DNA of 64,000 nucleotides. Source: Sipunculus nudus. Taxonomy: Eukaryota > Annelida > Sipuncula > Golfingiida > Sipunculidae. Where the stretch lies: assembly GCA_026874595.1 (NCBI GenBank), contig JAPPUL010000069.1, positions 1,054,001 through 1,118,000 of the forward strand, read 5' to 3'. Below the pieces are notes generated by a model. The model was not told the DNA's origin. It did no database searches and saw only the letters and a list, made by a program, of their open reading frames with translations. Positions within the stretch are counted from its first letter, which is position 1; each line of letters begins with the position of its first letter. Of the stretch, positions 34,200 through 43,325 are shown one piece after another. The translations under genes were made by a program, and so were the position numbers.

Positions 34200-34220
34200 A
34201 TACAAAGTTTTGTTTTATTC
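34194..34220. terminator. Bidirectional terminator between the UDG gene and the response regulator gene
   Basis: GAATAAATACAAA pairs with TTTGTTTTATTC across a short loop (one bulged base), between convergent stop codons 16 bp apart. Confidence 0.55.
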
Positions 34221-35609
34221 GTTGATCTTATCTTGAACCTTACCTTTTGTAGCATTAGAATCGGAAGGTTCTTCTACTTTGTATTCTTCTAGTTTTCTAT
34301 GTAGGGTTTTGCGACCTATTTTAAGTATTTGTGCAGCTTTAGTTTTATTACCCTTGGTAAGGTTTAATGTTGTAAATATGGCTTTCTTTTTAATGTCTTC
34401 AAGCGACATGCCAGACTTTATATCAATCATATTAGATTTGCTTTCGACAATAGGGGAAGGTAGATTTACCTCTGATACATGAGTTCCTTTACTCATTAAT
34501 ACAGAACCCTCAATTACATTTCTAAGCTCCCTAATGTTACCAGGCCAGCTATAATTTTCAAGATAGGTCAATGCCTCAGGAGTTATACTTATTACCTCTT
34601 TATCGTTTGCTTTTGAAAACTCCTTTATAAATGAATGTACAAGAGGAGGGATGTCGTCTCGCCTTTCTCGTAAAGGCGGTACGTCTATAGATATAACTTT
34701 TAAACGATAGTAAAGATCCTCTCGAAAACCACCTTTCTCAACCTCTTTAAGCAGATCCTTATTTGTCGCCGCTATTATCCTAACATTTACTTTAAGCGTC
34801 TTCTCACCTCCAACACGTTCGAATTCTCGCTCTTGTAAAACACGTAGTAACTTTACTTGTAATATAGGGCTAATATCACCTATCTCATCAAGAAATAATG
34901 TCCCGCCATCAGCAAGCTCAAAACGTCCTCGCTTTTGGTTTATTGCTCCTGTAAAAGCTCCCTTCTCATGTCCAAAAAGCTCACTTTCAAGCAAAGTCTC
35001 ACTTAGTGCCGCACAGTTTACTTTAATTATATGAGACTTTGAACGCGAGCTTAATCTATGCAGGGCATTAGCTATCAATTCCTTGCCTGTTCCATTTTCT
35101 CCTGTTATTAATACAGTTGCGTTTGATGGCGCTATTTGTTTTACTATCTCAAAGACCTTTTGCATCGACGTGGAATTACCTATAATTTGAGATATAGCAT
35201 ACTTCTCATCAAGTTGCTTATTAAGCTCACGATTCTCTATTTCAAGCTGCTTGTTTTCTAAAGCTCTTTTAATTATAAGCACCAACTTCTTTAAATTTAC
35301 AGGTTTTGTTAAAAAATCATAAGCTCCCTTACGCATCATTTCAACTGCTATTTCAACAGTTCCATGACCTGTTAGGATTATAATTGGGATGTTGTGTTTT
35401 TTTAATATCTTCTCAAGTAACTTGTCTCCTGTTAGGTTTGGCATCTTTAAGTCGGTTATCACTAAATCTATTATATTATTGTTTACTGCATTAAAAGCCT
35501 CCTTACCGTCCTGAGCTTTTAATGTTGTAAATCCTTCCTTATGGATATACTTCTCAAGTCCTTCTCTAATGTTCTTTTCATCGTCTACTATTAGTATTGT
35601 GCCTTTCAT
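34215..35609 (-). CDS. NtrC-family sigma-54-dependent response regulator
   Basis: 464 residues: receiver domain (1-120) with phospho-acceptor Asp in LVITDLKMPN, AAA+ domain (about 140-370) with Walker A GENGTGKE, the sigma-54-contacting GAFTGA loop (HEKGAFTGAINQKRGRFE), Walker B GGTLFLDEIGD, and a Fis-type helix-turn-helix at the C-terminus (GNKTKAAQILKIGRKTLHRKLEEY). It should activate sigma-54 promoters when phosphorylated. The histidine kinase gene lies 19 bp upstream. rpoN and target genes are not visible here. Confidence 0.95.
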   Translation of the reverse strand: MKGTILIVDDEKNIREGLEKYIHKEGFTTLKAQDGKEAFNAVNNNIIDLVITDLKMPNLTGDKLLEKILKKHNIPIIILTGHGTVEIAVEMMRKGAYDFLTKPVNLKKLVLIIKRALENKQLEIENRELNKQLDEKYAISQIIGNSTSMQKVFEIVKQIAPSNATVLITGENGTGKELIANALHRLSSRSKSHIIKVNCAALSETLLESELFGHEKGAFTGAINQKRGRFELADGGTLFLDEIGDISPILQVKLLRVLQEREFERVGGEKTLKVNVRIIAATNKDLLKEVEKGGFREDLYYRLKVISIDVPPLRERRDDIPPLVHSFIKEFSKANDKEVISITPEALTYLENYSWPGNIRELRNVIEGSVLMSKGTHVSEVNLPSPIVESKSNMIDIKSGMSLEDIKKKAIFTTLNLTKGNKTKAAQILKIGRKTLHRKLEEYKVEEPSDSNATKGKVQDKINE

Positions 35610-35628
35610 AAGTACCTTATATTATATA

Positions 35629-36918
35629 TCATTTTGTATTCTCTTTTGTACCCTCTTTTGTACTCTCTTTTGTACTCTCTTTTGTACCCTCTTTTGTACC
35701 CTCTTTTGTACTCTCTTTTGTACCCTCTTTTGTACCCTCTTTTGTACCCTCTTTAGCATTATAATCAAGCAGTAATCTATCTTTAGTCCTTAATGGTATT
35801 TGTATTGTAAAGCGAGTCCCAACTCCAGGTTCACTGTCAAGTCTAATATTGCCTCCATGTTCCTTTATTATCTTATATACTATTGTAAGCCCAAGCCCTG
35901 AGCCAAAGTCTTGTGTTGTGAAATAAGGTTCAAATATCTTGTTTATATTCTCTTGCGTTATTCCATTTCCATCATCTGCTATCTCTGTGTTTAGGTCGTT
36001 TGTCTCTTCATGTATGTATACTGATATTTGTTTGCTTTTAGCGTCTATGGAATTTTTAAATATGTTTACAAAAGCTCGCTTTAGATAGTTTGTATTACCT
36101 TTTATTTTACCTATATCTTGTTTTGTATAAATTGAGAAACTTACATTATGCTTCTCAAAATCAGGTTTTAACAATGTATATGCAGAGTTTATCAAATTGA
36201 ATATATCTATATCTTCAAGTTTGGCAGGCACCGGCTTTACTGTAAACAAAAAGTCTGTTACGATAGAATTTAGTTTGTCTATCTCCTCGCTTATCACACT
36301 AACGTATTCTTTTATCTCCTTTTTAATATCACCATCTATTTGATCGATAAGCCCTTCTATCAGCTGGACATATATATCCATGGAGCCAAGCGGGTTTTTA
36401 ATCTCATGAGCAACACCAGCTGATAAGGTTGTTAGTGATGCAAGGCTTTCGGCACGTCTTAGCTTTTGACGCTCCTCTTTATGGTCGCTTACGTCTAAAA
36501 ATAATAATACATTGCCTGCTATTTTTGGACTCTCGCGTTTTATAAAGGGGTATATGCTTAATCGGATTATTTGTTTCCTACTATCTTTTCTTCGTATGTT
36601 TAGTTCTTTACCCTGAATTGTCTTATTCATATTAAGAAGGTTCTTTATTTCTCTTCTAGGATAATATTCTGCTAGCTCTGCAAATAAGTTCTTCCCTACT
36701 ATATGTAAAGGAAGTTCTAATAACCCTTGTGCTTGCTTGTTTGTATATTGTATAGCATTTGTCTCATCAAGTACGAGTACTCCCTCTATCATGCTGCCCA
36801 ATATAGAATCAAATAACTCTCGCTCTCGGGCAAGCTCTTCTATAAATCTTTGTAGGCTCTTTCTATCTAACCTTTCTATTCGCTCAAGTACTTTGTTTAT
36901 AAAGTTTGATGCAAGCAT
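35629..36918 (-). CDS. PAS-containing sensor histidine kinase (NtrB type)
   Basis: 429 residues with no membrane segment, so probably cytoplasmic. A PAS domain (about 35-130, DSILGSMIEGVLVLDETNAIQYTN), an HisKA helix with phosphorylated His in SAGVAHEIKNPLGSMDIY (about residue 175), and an HATPase_c domain with N box FVNIFKNSIDAK, G1 DDGNGI and G2 GSGLGLTIVY. The protein ends in ten 4-residue units KE(G/S/N)T encoded by 12-bp repeats. It precedes its response regulator by 19 bp. The signal is unknown; by analogy with NtrB/AtoS it could be a soluble metabolite or protein. Confidence 0.93.
   Translation of the reverse strand: MLASNFINKVLERIERLDRKSLQRFIEELARERELFDSILGSMIEGVLVLDETNAIQYTNKQAQGLLELPLHIVGKNLFAELAEYYPRREIKNLLNMNKTIQGKELNIRRKDSRKQIIRLSIYPFIKRESPKIAGNVLLFLDVSDHKEERQKLRRAESLASLTTLSAGVAHEIKNPLGSMDIYVQLIEGLIDQIDGDIKKEIKEYVSVISEEIDKLNSIVTDFLFTVKPVPAKLEDIDIFNLINSAYTLLKPDFEKHNVSFSIYTKQDIGKIKGNTNYLKRAFVNIFKNSIDAKSKQISVYIHEETNDLNTEIADDGNGITQENINKIFEPYFTTQDFGSGLGLTIVYKIIKEHGGNIRLDSEPGVGTRFTIQIPLRTKDRLLLDYNAKEGTKEGTKEGTKESTKEGTKEGTKESTKESTKEGTKENTK
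35632..35754 (-). repeat. 12-bp tandem repeat encoding the kinase tail
   Basis: Ten in-frame copies of a 12-bp unit (plus-strand form CTCTTTTGTACC with C/T variants) at the very 3' end of the histidine kinase gene, encoding KEGT or KEST, ending just before the stop. Confidence 0.93.
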
Positions 36919-37029
36919 TTTACCTCAAGCTCAATTTATTATTTATCTTTAATTGGTACTTTCATATAATAATAATTATCTATTTATTATCTTATTAGTG
37001 CCATTTTATTGTCATTATCTATTTTTTTT

Positions 37030-37785
37030 ATGTTATCTATGCTTTTTAAACATTTTAAGATACTAAACCCTTTAAAAGATATATTAAATATCTTTCGCGC
37101 TAAGGAGAAGAAAAGTTCATTCTTATACTTCCTTTATGAAATTACTATATTTGTAAGCCTTGCTGCAATTAGTGCTCTCATCATCTCTTTCCCTCTTTTT
37201 TATATAAGTTCAACTTATCCAGTTTTATTTAAAAAGTTAGGCTTTGTTAGCATAATTTTAATACTTTTGGGCCTTTTTGCACTACACTTTAAAAAAGCAT
37301 TTAACAAAACTAAACTCGATATACAAAATAATCGTATTGCCTTCTACAAAAGAAATCAGCATAAACTTCTTAAAACTATTTTGACACTTGCACCTGCCTT
37401 TTCAAACACTTTTCCTTTGTGGATTAAAAGTTTTGCGGCTTTTGTAGTGCTTGCCTCAGGTGTAATATTAGCTGTTGCTATAATTAATATTGCATTGTTT
37501 ACGCTTATTTCCAACTTATTCAATATTGTCTCTAAAGACTTTATTAGTGCATATTCAAGTGTTTTTACCATCATAAAAGGTGGGGCACTTTTTATATACG
37601 ATTATTGGCATTTTGTTTTGGCTTTCTACTCTATATTCTTGGCTGTCTTATTATTATTCTCAGCTTATGAATTTATTCTTAAATATCCTAAAACTAAATG
37701 GCTTTTAGCAACTATTGCAATATCTTTATATTCATTTATTGCTTTTTTTGTTGTTTATCTTTTATTTACAATCGTTTTGGCATGA
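37030..37785 (+). CDS. Integral membrane protein of unknown function
   Basis: About 250 residues with five to six hydrophobic segments (VSLAAISALIISFPLFYI, VSIILILLGLFALHF, SFAAFVVLASGVILAVAIINIALFTLI, FVLAFYSIFLAVLLLFSA, LLATIAISLYSFIAFFVVYLLF). Charged loops contain several Lys and Asn. I do not recognise the family. ATG 37030 is preferred over an in-frame TTG at 37009, but neither has a clear RBS. It is followed 23 bp later by an exported protein, so the two probably form an operon. Confidence 0.55.
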   Translation: MLSMLFKHFKILNPLKDILNIFRAKEKKSSFLYFLYEITIFVSLAAISALIISFPLFYISSTYPVLFKKLGFVSIILILLGLFALHFKKAFNKTKLDIQNNRIAFYKRNQHKLLKTILTLAPAFSNTFPLWIKSFAAFVVLASGVILAVAIINIALFTLISNLFNIVSKDFISAYSSVFTIIKGGALFIYDYWHFVLAFYSIFLAVLLLFSAYEFILKYPKTKWLLATIAISLYSFIAFFVVYLLFTIVLA

Positions 37786-37808
37786 ACACTTTTTAAAGGA
37801 GATGCGCA

Positions 37809-38519
37809 GTGAGACTATATATATTCAGTATAATATCAAAACTATTTATTATTTATTGCACTCTTAGCTTTTGTGTAAATTCTACTTTTGCCAATATTAA
37901 TAATAAAGATAATACGGAAAATAATACGACTAAGAGCCATAAGCAAAGTAATATGAATGATATCAAAAAACCTATCCCCCCAATAAAACCCATACAGCCC
38001 GAAAAACATAAACTAAAGACTAATGAAAAAAACAAAGACAAAGACAAAACTTCATATAACGTACAAATTACCAACTTTAAAGGAAGCCGTGTCAAAGGCA
38101 AAATATTTCTTAAAGGAGATGGAATTCAAATAAAGACTTTGAAAGACGATTTTACTTTTTATAAAAAACATCCATTTAGCAATATCAAAAGTATAGAATC
38201 TAAGGCTTGGAAAGAAAGAAATATGGACACCAAAGAAAAACTTAACTCTTCAAACGCGATTTTGTTCGTATTTATTCCCACTAAGTTTTTAATTACCACT
38301 AAAGATAATACTAAAATCGTACTTAATAAGCGTATCAAACAACTTGAGAAGATAGTTTTGCAAAATGACCTTGGAAGAACCACTATATTTGGTTTGTTTT
38401 ACGACTACTGGATCCCCAAGGACACTCCTTTTTGGCTCAATAGCAAGTCCAGCAAATTTAGCTTTAATCTAAAAGTCCCAAACCCTAAGGTATGGAAAGA
38501 AATCCTTTTTTTAAACTAG
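37809..38519 (+). CDS. Exported protein of unknown function
   Basis: 236 residues. GTG start at 37809, supported by AAGGAG 8 bases upstream. A signal peptide (IFSIISKLFIIYCTLSFCVNSTFA) is followed by a low-complexity Asn/Lys/Pro region (about 30-75, with PIPPIKPIQPEKHK). A compact C-terminal part resembles a small beta domain (VQITNFKGSRVKGKIFLKGDGIQIKTL; KNTTIFGLFYDYWIPKDTPFWL-like ending). No known family is recognised. Probably partner of the membrane protein immediately upstream. Confidence 0.55.
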   Translation: MRLYIFSIISKLFIIYCTLSFCVNSTFANINNKDNTENNTTKSHKQSNMNDIKKPIPPIKPIQPEKHKLKTNEKNKDKDKTSYNVQITNFKGSRVKGKIFLKGDGIQIKTLKDDFTFYKKHPFSNIKSIESKAWKERNMDTKEKLNSSNAILFVFIPTKFLITTKDNTKIVLNKRIKQLEKIVLQNDLGRTTIFGLFYDYWIPKDTPFWLNSKSSKFSFNLKVPNPKVWKEILFLN

Positions 38520-38537
38520 GTACTATTTTTAGCCGTT

Positions 38538-39077
38538 TTAATTATTGCCAGATATCTTTTGTATTTCGTCTCGAAGACGTGCAGCTTCTTCATATTGTTC
38601 CTCTGACACTGCATGTTTTAGCTGCTCTTGCAACAATTCTAGTTGAGACTTTGGTTGTTCTTTTGTAACTTCTGTTTCATTTTTCATGTCAACTGCTCCT
38701 AAATCCATGACTTTTTCTTCTACAAACATCGGTATCTCAAACCGTAAAGCCAAAGCAATTGCATCGCTTGGCCTTGAGTCTATCTGATACTTTTTAGTAC
38801 TTGTTTCCATAAATATTTTAGCGTAATAGGTGTTATCAATTAAATCATTTACGACTACCTTAGATATCTTACAATCAAGTAAAGTCAACATCGTCTTTAA
38901 TACATCATGAGTGAGCGGGCGAGGAGTTGATATCTTATTAAACTGAACAGCTATGGCTTGAGCTTCTGGAACTCCTATAAATATTGGAAGAGTCTTTTCG
39001 TATTTTGCGTTCTCCAAAAATACTACAAATCCTAGATTCGATAATGATATGTCTGCTATCCTTACTCGTAATGCCAT
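38538..39077 (-). CDS. Bifunctional nuclease (BFN/DUF151) domain protein with UVR motif
   Basis: 179 residues. Residues 1-125 match the DUF151/BFN domain: LPIFIGVPEAQAIAVQFN, RPLTHDVLKTMLTLLDC and the hallmark DSRPSDAIALALRFEIPMFV. The C-terminus carries a UvrB/UvrC-type helical motif, QLKHAVSEEQYEEAARLRDEIQKI (about 152-175), a fusion often seen in bacteria of this group. Plant members have nuclease activity; the bacterial role is not settled. A good promoter lies upstream, with the -35 at 39150-39155. Confidence 0.9.
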   Translation of the reverse strand: MALRVRIADISLSNLGFVVFLENAKYEKTLPIFIGVPEAQAIAVQFNKISTPRPLTHDVLKTMLTLLDCKISKVVVNDLIDNTYYAKIFMETSTKKYQIDSRPSDAIALALRFEIPMFVEEKVMDLGAVDMKNETEVTKEQPKSQLELLQEQLKHAVSEEQYEEAARLRDEIQKISGNN

Positions 39078-39126
39078 GTTTATATCCCTAATATGTTTAC
39101 GGCGTTAATTTATCCGCACTAGTTAA

Positions 39127-39155
39127 AGATTATATATATTAATTAATTTTGTCAA
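39127..39155 (-). promoter_or_regulatory. Sigma-70 promoter of the BFN-domain gene
   Basis: On the minus strand a consensus -35 TTGACA (39155-39150), then TAATCT with 17-bp spacing (39132-39127), or TATAAT with 15-bp spacing (39134-39129). About 50 bp before the start. Confidence 0.6.
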
Positions 39156-39391
39156 ACTTTTAACTTTTTATATAGTAATTAATAATTATCCTTATTCAAA
39201 TTAGCTTTATATTATTATGAGTTTAGTAAACTGGTTCATACTTTTTAATATTTATAAATTATTTGAACACCTAATAAGCATCTATTTCACATAACGGAAT
39301 CTACAAAATTGTTTATTAGTTAGTTTTTAATATTCATAAGATATATATATATATTAATTAAAGCCTATATAAACAGGGAATAGCAAAATAA
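39156..39391. other. AT-rich intergenic region between miaA and the BFN-domain gene
   Basis: Very AT-rich, with no supportable ORF or RNA. Together with the promoter region the gap is 314 bp. Confidence 0.4.
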
Positions 39392-40381
39392 TCACGGATA
39401 TTTATTTTCAAGCTCATTTCCTAGATACTGTCTTAGCAATTCATATTCCCCAGGACTGTAGAAAATCCTTCCTGCAAACCTCTTTAGATAACTATATTGC
39501 TTTTTTGCAAGGCGTCTTGTGTCTCGTTTGAAGCTTATTATACTATCTTCTAAGGCCATTTCACCATTTAAATACGATAAGAAGTGTTTGTAACCAATCC
39601 CTTGCATTGATAGCATTTCTTTTGTACAGCCTAAAGCTTTTAGTCGAGACACTTCCTCTATAAGACCACTTTTTAGCATCGTATCACAACGACGGTTTAA
39701 TCTCTTGTATAATTCCTCCCTCTCCATTGTAAGCCCTATCTTTATATATCTTATGCTTTTGGTAGTAGTAGTTACGTTTTTACCCGAACTATTGCTTTCT
39801 TTAACTAATTTATGCTCTGCCCAATGCTTTGATATCCCCTTATTTGTTAGCTTATATACCTCAAGTGCGCGGATTATACGTTTCTTATTATTTGGATGTA
39901 TACTTAAGGCACTCCATTTATCTACTAATTCAAGTTCTTTATGTAAACTATGAACCCCTTCGCTCTTTGCCCTTAATTCAAGTTCTTTTCGTAGCATTGT
40001 GTCCTTTGAAGGACCGTTGAATAAGCCATTAAGCAATATACTAAAATAAAAGGATGTCCCGCCTACCACAAACGCTATGTTACCCCTCTTTTCTATCTCC
40101 TCTATTAGCTCCATGGTACCCTCTTGGAACTCATTTGCACTAAAGTAGCCATCTGGTTCCACTATGTCTAGCATATGATGTCTAATGCCATTTTTACTTG
40201 CTCCTTTTATCTTGTTTGTGCCTATGTCAAGCCCTTTGTATATTTGCATCGAATCTGCACTTATTATCTCGCCGGAAAACTCTTTCGCAAGCAATATGCC
40301 AACTTCGCTTTTACCGACCCCTGTCGGCCCGTATAATAAAATTACATCCTTATAGCCTTTGCCTAGTCCCTCCTTTTGCAT
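39392..40381 (-). CDS. miaA: tRNA dimethylallyltransferase
   Basis: Adds the isopentenyl group to A37 of tRNAs reading UNN codons. Signatures: P-loop GPTGVGKSEVG, ISADSMQIYKGLDIGTNKI, RHHMLDIVEPDGYFSANEFQ, FVVGGTSFYFSILLNG, and the tRNA-binding SMQGIGYKHFLSYLNGE with KRDTRRLAKKQYSYLKRF near the C-terminus. 329 aa is slightly longer than usual (about 310) because of a Ser/Thr-rich insert around residue 200. Start overlaps nothing; yicC lies 41 bp upstream on the same strand. Confidence 0.96.
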   Translation of the reverse strand: MQKEGLGKGYKDVILLYGPTGVGKSEVGILLAKEFSGEIISADSMQIYKGLDIGTNKIKGASKNGIRHHMLDIVEPDGYFSANEFQEGTMELIEEIEKRGNIAFVVGGTSFYFSILLNGLFNGPSKDTMLRKELELRAKSEGVHSLHKELELVDKWSALSIHPNNKKRIIRALEVYKLTNKGISKHWAEHKLVKESNSSGKNVTTTTKSIRYIKIGLTMEREELYKRLNRRCDTMLKSGLIEEVSRLKALGCTKEMLSMQGIGYKHFLSYLNGEMALEDSIISFKRDTRRLAKKQYSYLKRFAGRIFYSPGEYELLRQYLGNELENKYP

Positions 40382-40422
40382 AAATACCCTTTTATAACAT
40401 TTATAACTTATATTCTTTCTTT

Positions 40423-41313
40423 CTATTCTATATTTCTTAGTTGCTCTTTAAGCCCTTCTATAAACGTTTTTATCTCGATGCCTAATTTTGATATCTTTAT
40501 GTATGACGTCTTTGCGCATATTGTGTTTGCCTCCCTTTGCATCTCTTGGCACATAAATTCAAGACGTTTGCCTATAATACTATTTCCTTTTAATAATAAT
40601 CTTTTGAATTCTTCAACGTGGTATGATAACCTTTCTACTTCTTCGTTTAAATCAAGCTTTGTAATCAATATTGCAAGTTCCATATGAAGCCTTTGTTCAT
40701 CCAATATACTACTTTCGTATTCCTTTAAAGCTAACTTAAGTAAACTCTTAAACCTCTCCTTGCTTGCCTCTTCTCCTTCTGCAAGCAGCCCTCTTAGATT
40801 TATTACTAATTCTTCTATACTTTTACATATTTTTAGTAAGTTATGTTTTGTCTTCTCCCCCTCCCTTTTACGTTCATGGAGGACTTGTAGGAGGGTTGTT
40901 TTTATTTGAGGCTTTATTTTTTCTTTGTATAGTTTATCATTTGCCCCTTTAGGACCATTCTTTAGGTACTTTACAAATAGCTCTTCTCTTAACAAGATAT
41001 CCGATATCCTTATCTCTTCGCTTATACCCCCATGTTTACACACCGCCTTTAAGTACTCTATATATTCTTTTGTCCCTTCAAGACCAAGACTTTCGCTTTT
41101 TTCCTCTTCTATGTTTAATGTGATTTTTAGCTTCCCGCGGTGTATCTTATCCGATAGTAGCTCTTTTATGTCTTTTTCAAACTTGTTTAAATATTTAGGT
41201 AAGCAAAATATTATATCTTGGTAGCGGCTGTTTAATGTCTTTATTTCGCACGTTACTTGCCCAAGCCCTTCTATAACCTCTTCTGTTAAGCCGTATCCTG
41301 TCATGCTCATCAT
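40423..41313 (-). CDS. yicC: YicC family endoribonuclease-like protein
   Basis: 296 residues. N-terminal MTGYG (MSMTGYGLTEE) with CEIKTLNSRYQDI is the family signature. The C-terminal DUF1732 half ends with the conserved MCQEMQREANTICAKTSYIKIS...IKTFIEGLKEQLRNIE. E. coli YicC acts in mRNA decay. Three near ATG codons are possible starts (41313, 41310, 41304); AAGGG about 9 bases before 41313 supports the first. Usual neighbours gmk and rpoZ are absent; miaA follows instead. Confidence 0.92.
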   Translation of the reverse strand: MMSMTGYGLTEEVIEGLGQVTCEIKTLNSRYQDIIFCLPKYLNKFEKDIKELLSDKIHRGKLKITLNIEEEKSESLGLEGTKEYIEYLKAVCKHGGISEEIRISDILLREELFVKYLKNGPKGANDKLYKEKIKPQIKTTLLQVLHERKREGEKTKHNLLKICKSIEELVINLRGLLAEGEEASKERFKSLLKLALKEYESSILDEQRLHMELAILITKLDLNEEVERLSYHVEEFKRLLLKGNSIIGKRLEFMCQEMQREANTICAKTSYIKISKLGIEIKTFIEGLKEQLRNIE

Positions 41314-41335
41314 GATGAGTTGCCCTTATAACCTT

Positions 41336-41382
41336 GTTTTGTAAAACCCGTTTTGTAAAACCCGTTTTGTAAAACCCGTTTT
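41336..41382 (-). repeat. 14-bp palindromic tandem repeat between yicC and the TPR gene
   Basis: Three copies of GTTTTGTAAAACCC (41336, 41350, 41364) plus a fragment. Each unit holds the near-palindrome GTTTT/AAAAC. It lies in the 76-bp gap downstream of the TPR gene and before yicC. Confidence 0.93.
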
Positions 41383-41388
41383 TAATTG

Positions 41389-42246
41389 TTACTTGTCTGG
41401 ATTTAATAGCATTTGCAAATGTTCTCTTATCGATTTGTCTTCAGGGGCTTGTTCGTAGGCTTCCTTTAAGTGTTTTATTGCCTCCTTCTCTTCTTGTATT
41501 TTGTAATATCCATAACCTACTGAATCTAAATAGGCTGCATTATTAGGACTAAGGGAAAGCGCCTTTTTACATAGTTTAAGCCCTTCTGTCCATTCTGCTT
41601 CCGTCTTGCCTCCTTCAAGCTCCATCATCCCAAGAGAATTATATGCATTTGCATTCCCCACATCCACCTCAAGCACTTTATTGTAATATTCTTTCGCTTT
41701 TTTGTAATTTCCTTTCTTATAGTATATATAGCCTAGTAACGATAATGTGTTAGGGCCTCCTTCTCCTTCCTTTTCAACACCTTTTAGTACTTCGAAGGCT
41801 GTTTTGTAGTCCTTTTGTTTTATGTATATGTAGCCAAGTAGTACATCGAGTTGTCTTGCCTTCCTATATTCGTGATCTCCTTTTAGCTCATTTAGATGTG
41901 CTAGCGCACTGTCTAGTTCGTTTAGCTTTGTGTACAATAAACTAAGTTTATAATGTATATCTATATTTTGTTCATCCTTTTCAAGCGCTTTTAAAAAACA
42001 CTTTAATCCTATCTCAAACTCTCCTCTACCAACTCGTTTGTCGCCTTCCTCTATAAGCTCTTTAATACTTGCTTTTACAATGTCAAATCCTTCGCTTATA
42101 CTTGTATATTCGCTTATACTTGTATCTTGAGTTTTATCTGCTTCCTTTCCTTCCTCTGTAGCTCTAATGCCCTTAAAAAGTTCTCCCTTAGTGCTTATGT
42201 TTTTCCATATGTTTGGTAATTGATCGTCCATTTTCTTCTCACTCAA
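41389..42246 (-). CDS. TPR repeat protein
   Basis: 285 residues without a signal peptide. After a polar N-terminal 75 residues (with an in-frame duplication of SISEYT) come about six tetratricopeptide repeats: GEFEIGLKCFLKALEKDEQNIDIHYKL, LDSALAHLNELKG, KDYKTAFEVLKGVEK, GNYKKAKEYYNKVLEVDVGNANAYNSLGMM, LKLCKKALSLSPNNAAYLDSVGYGYY, EEAIKHLKEAYEQAPEDKSIREHL. These bind partner proteins. Its 5' end overlaps surE by 8 bp, so both are co-translated. Function unknown. Confidence 0.87.
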   Translation of the reverse strand: MSEKKMDDQLPNIWKNISTKGELFKGIRATEEGKEADKTQDTSISEYTSISEGFDIVKASIKELIEEGDKRVGRGEFEIGLKCFLKALEKDEQNIDIHYKLSLLYTKLNELDSALAHLNELKGDHEYRKARQLDVLLGYIYIKQKDYKTAFEVLKGVEKEGEGGPNTLSLLGYIYYKKGNYKKAKEYYNKVLEVDVGNANAYNSLGMMELEGGKTEAEWTEGLKLCKKALSLSPNNAAYLDSVGYGYYKIQEEKEAIKHLKEAYEQAPEDKSIREHLQMLLNPDK

Positions 42247-42988
42247 ATATGTAATTAAGTCCTTCTATACTCTCATGTGCTGTTGCATCTATTTGAAGTG
42301 GCGTTATGGAAACATACCCTTCTTCTATTGCCTGAAAATCACTGCCAGGTTTATAACTATAGCTTGGACTATCTCCGTCAAACCAAAAGTATCTATTCCC
42401 TGCAGGAGCCTCTCGTTCAATTAGCTTGTCATTATATACCCTCTCTCCTGTTTTTGTTATCTTAAGTCCTTTTATTTGTGATAATCCGCAGTTTGGTATA
42501 TTTACATTCAGAAACACCTTCTTTGGTAAACCCACCTCCATAACCTTGCTTATTAGATTTAGCGCATGGTAACTTGCCGTTTCATAGTCTCCTTTTCCGT
42601 CTTTGCTTGCAAGCGATAAGGCTATAGAATTTATACCGTTAAAACATCCCTCTCGAGCTGCTCCAACAGTCCCTGAGTAGTATATATCAAAACCCATGTT
42701 AGCTCGATTATTTATACCTGATATAACTAAATCTATCTTCTCTTTTAAAAAACCATTTAAACCTACCTTAACGCAATCTACTGGGGTCCCGCTTAAAGCA
42801 TATATATTACTCTCTTTAGTTTGCATAAACAAGGGTTTGAATATTGTAAAACTATTGCTTGAACCGCTTTTGTCTTTTAAGGGTGCTATTATTGTTGTCT
42901 TTAGTCCCTCAATTGCGCAAAGCCCTTTATATAACTTTTGTAGACCCCCTGACTCAAGTCCGTCGTCGTTTGTTAATAATATATGCAA
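42239..42988 (-). CDS. surE: 5'-nucleotidase SurE
   Basis: Metal-dependent nucleotidase acting on nucleoside 5'/3'-monophosphates. N-terminal ILLTNDDGLESGGL provides the metal ligands (Asp8, Asp9), the Ser of KSGSSNSFT and the Asn of VISGINNRANMGFDIYYSGTVGAA complete the site, and the C-terminus has GYVSITPLQIDATAHE. 249 aa is normal. It overlaps the TPR gene. The position upstream of a TPR gene suggests shared regulation. Confidence 0.96.
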   Translation of the reverse strand: MHILLTNDDGLESGGLQKLYKGLCAIEGLKTTIIAPLKDKSGSSNSFTIFKPLFMQTKESNIYALSGTPVDCVKVGLNGFLKEKIDLVISGINNRANMGFDIYYSGTVGAAREGCFNGINSIALSLASKDGKGDYETASYHALNLISKVMEVGLPKKVFLNVNIPNCGLSQIKGLKITKTGERVYNDKLIEREAPAGNRYFWFDGDSPSYSYKPGSDFQAIEEGYVSITPLQIDATAHESIEGLNYIFE

Positions 42989-43100
42989 TGTCCTTTAATC
43001 CCTATCTTTATCACTCAATACCATTAGTAACACATGTTGCCTTTGCTTATTCATATCTTTTATTTATTCCTTTTTTTTTAACTCTTAATAGCTTTAACGT

Positions 43101-43175
43101 TCGGGCAGACAGGATTCGAACCTGCGACCACAAGTCCCCCAGACTTGTACGCTAACCAAACTGCGCCACTGCCCG
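43101..43175 (-). tRNA. tRNA-Pro (anticodon GGG)
   Basis: On the minus strand the acceptor arms CGGGCAG (43175-43169) and CTGCCCG (43108-43102) pair fully. The D arm is GCGCAGTTTGGTTAGCGC-like. The anticodon stem is CAAGT/ACTTG with loop CTGGGGG, giving anticodon GGG, and the T arm is GCAGG-TTCGAAT-CCTGT. The discriminator is A (43101). CCA is not encoded. A normal cloverleaf of 75 nt. Confidence 0.97.
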
Positions 43176-43325
43176 CTTCTATCCGCTTTAATACCATATC
43201 TTTAATATAAGATAAACTTTATTTAATGCTTAGTTTAGATAAATTAGCATTTTAATCCTTTTGCATTCCTTTTTATAACCTTTTTTTTAAAAATTAATAA
43301 CTTAAGTTATTTCCTTTTTACTCCC

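Noticed and set aside
35569-35775. ORF on the plus strand coding for repeated FCTL units
   Set aside because: It is the antisense image of the 12-bp repeat at the histidine kinase tail.
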